Below are positions 5,302 through 5,664 of a DNA stretch of 5,664 nucleotides, piece after piece; the stretch's first letter is position 1; every line of letters starts with the position of its first letter. The stretch covers positions 1 to 5,664 of the forward strand of contig DBAW01000051.1 of assembly GCA_002291855.1 (NCBI GenBank), in the 5' to 3' direction. The notes beneath the pieces were generated by a model, which saw nothing but the letters and a program-made list of their open reading frames with translations, was not told the origin of the DNA and ran no database searches. The DNA comes from Sphingomonas sp. UBA1000. Its GTDB lineage: Bacteria > Pseudomonadota > Alphaproteobacteria > Sphingomonadales > Sphingomonadaceae. The translations under genes and the position numbers were made by a program.

Positions 5302-5649
5302 TCAGCCCGGATCGCTGTCGTTCCCGCCGGCGTCGGGGGCCGGCGCGACCGGTTGAGCGGCCCCCGCATCGGCGGCATCGCCGGGTGCTGCCCCCGTACC
5401 GCTTGAATTGACGGCTGCCGGGTCGGCGGGCCGGGCGGTTTCGGCCGGCGGATCCACCATCAGATCGGCCTCCATCTGCGTCTCGGCCGCGCGCAATGCC
5501 GCATCGACGGTGTCGACCGCGGCATTGGCGGTTGCCGCGACCGCGGCCGACCCGTCCGCCTCTGCCGTCTCATTGCCCGTGCCGCCCGCACAGCCGGCGA
5601 GCGCCAGCAGCGCGGGAACGGCGCACAGCGCGCGGGGCAGTTGGGACAT
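5302..5649 (-). CDS. Small Ala-rich acidic putative lipoprotein
   Basis: A 115-residue product with a short basic N-terminus (R6), a hydrophobic core (residues 8-18) and lipobox LAGC with Cys20, followed by a Gly/Asn linker. The mature part has no recognisable domain. It is low-complexity and dominated by Ala, Asp, Glu, Pro, Gly and Thr, with only three basic residues that I count, so it should be acidic and mostly disordered; residues 34-60 could form an Ala-rich helix. GGAG (5661-5658) lies 8 nt before ATG 5649, which I prefer over the adjacent GTG at 5652 (116 residues). A TGA overlaps that ATG as TGATG (5651-5647), so an upstream gene outside the window might be translationally coupled. 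It converges on bamB with a 26-nt gap. Function unknown. Confidence 0.65.
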   Translation of the reverse strand: MSQLPRALCAVPALLALAGCAGGTGNETAEADGSAAVAATANAAVDTVDAALRAAETQMEADLMVDPPAETARPADPAAVNSSGTGAAPGDAADAGAAQPVAPAPDAGGNDSDPG

Positions 5650-5664
5650 CACACAGGCTCCATG

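Noticed and set aside
5293..5310. CCGGG / CCCGG stem between bamB and the convergent lipoprotein gene as a terminator
   Set aside because: Only 5 bp with an 8-nt loop, no T-tract on either side, and it overlaps the lipoprotein stop codon.

Overview
The window looks like chromosomal DNA of a high-G+C alphaproteobacterium, most likely a sphingomonad (Sphingomonadales). That call rests on the base composition, the style of the PanB N-terminus, and the panB / YfgM-like / bamB run. It is my recognition of the proteins and was not confirmed by a search. I see no transposase, integrase, phage gene or CRISPR array.

Layout. Positions 42-1286 (minus strand) encode a 12-helix major facilitator transporter of the TetA/TCR drug-efflux type. 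Just upstream of it on the same strand is a tRNA-Gly with anticodon CCC (1349-1422). From 1423 to about 1680 is G+C-rich DNA with no supportable gene. A short A+T-rich island follows (about 1683-1737) holding a plausible plus-strand promoter with a 13-bp perfect dyad in its spacer. Next come about 190 nt of highly structured leader RNA and then a 33-codon ORF (1916-2017) with a strong Shine-Dalgarno sequence, predicted to encode a signal-peptide-bearing micropeptide. A 12-bp G+C-rich hairpin (2047-2077) closes that unit.

From 2198 to 5275 three genes run on the plus strand with gaps of 96 and 72 nt. They are panB (first step of pantothenate/CoA synthesis), a membrane-anchored TPR protein of the YfgM type, and the outer-membrane lipoprotein BamB of the BAM complex. 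YfgM and BamB are classic neighbours and both serve envelope protein biogenesis: YfgM sits at the Sec translocon/periplasmic chaperone step and BamB at outer-membrane beta-barrel insertion. The der (engA) GTPase gene that usually follows bamB is not here. A small convergent Ala-rich lipoprotein gene (5302-5649, minus) occupies its place.

The most interesting part is the small transcription unit at about 1690-2080. Its leader folds by eye into four consecutive stem-loops. Two of them, one a near-perfect 20-bp stem, display the same CCCCCUU motif in their loops. The largest hairpin ends just before the ribosome-binding site, and its loop is complementary to that site. It could be a regulatory leader, or a small RNA with anti-Shine-Dalgarno loops, coupled to a secreted micropeptide. 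This is inference from sequence only.
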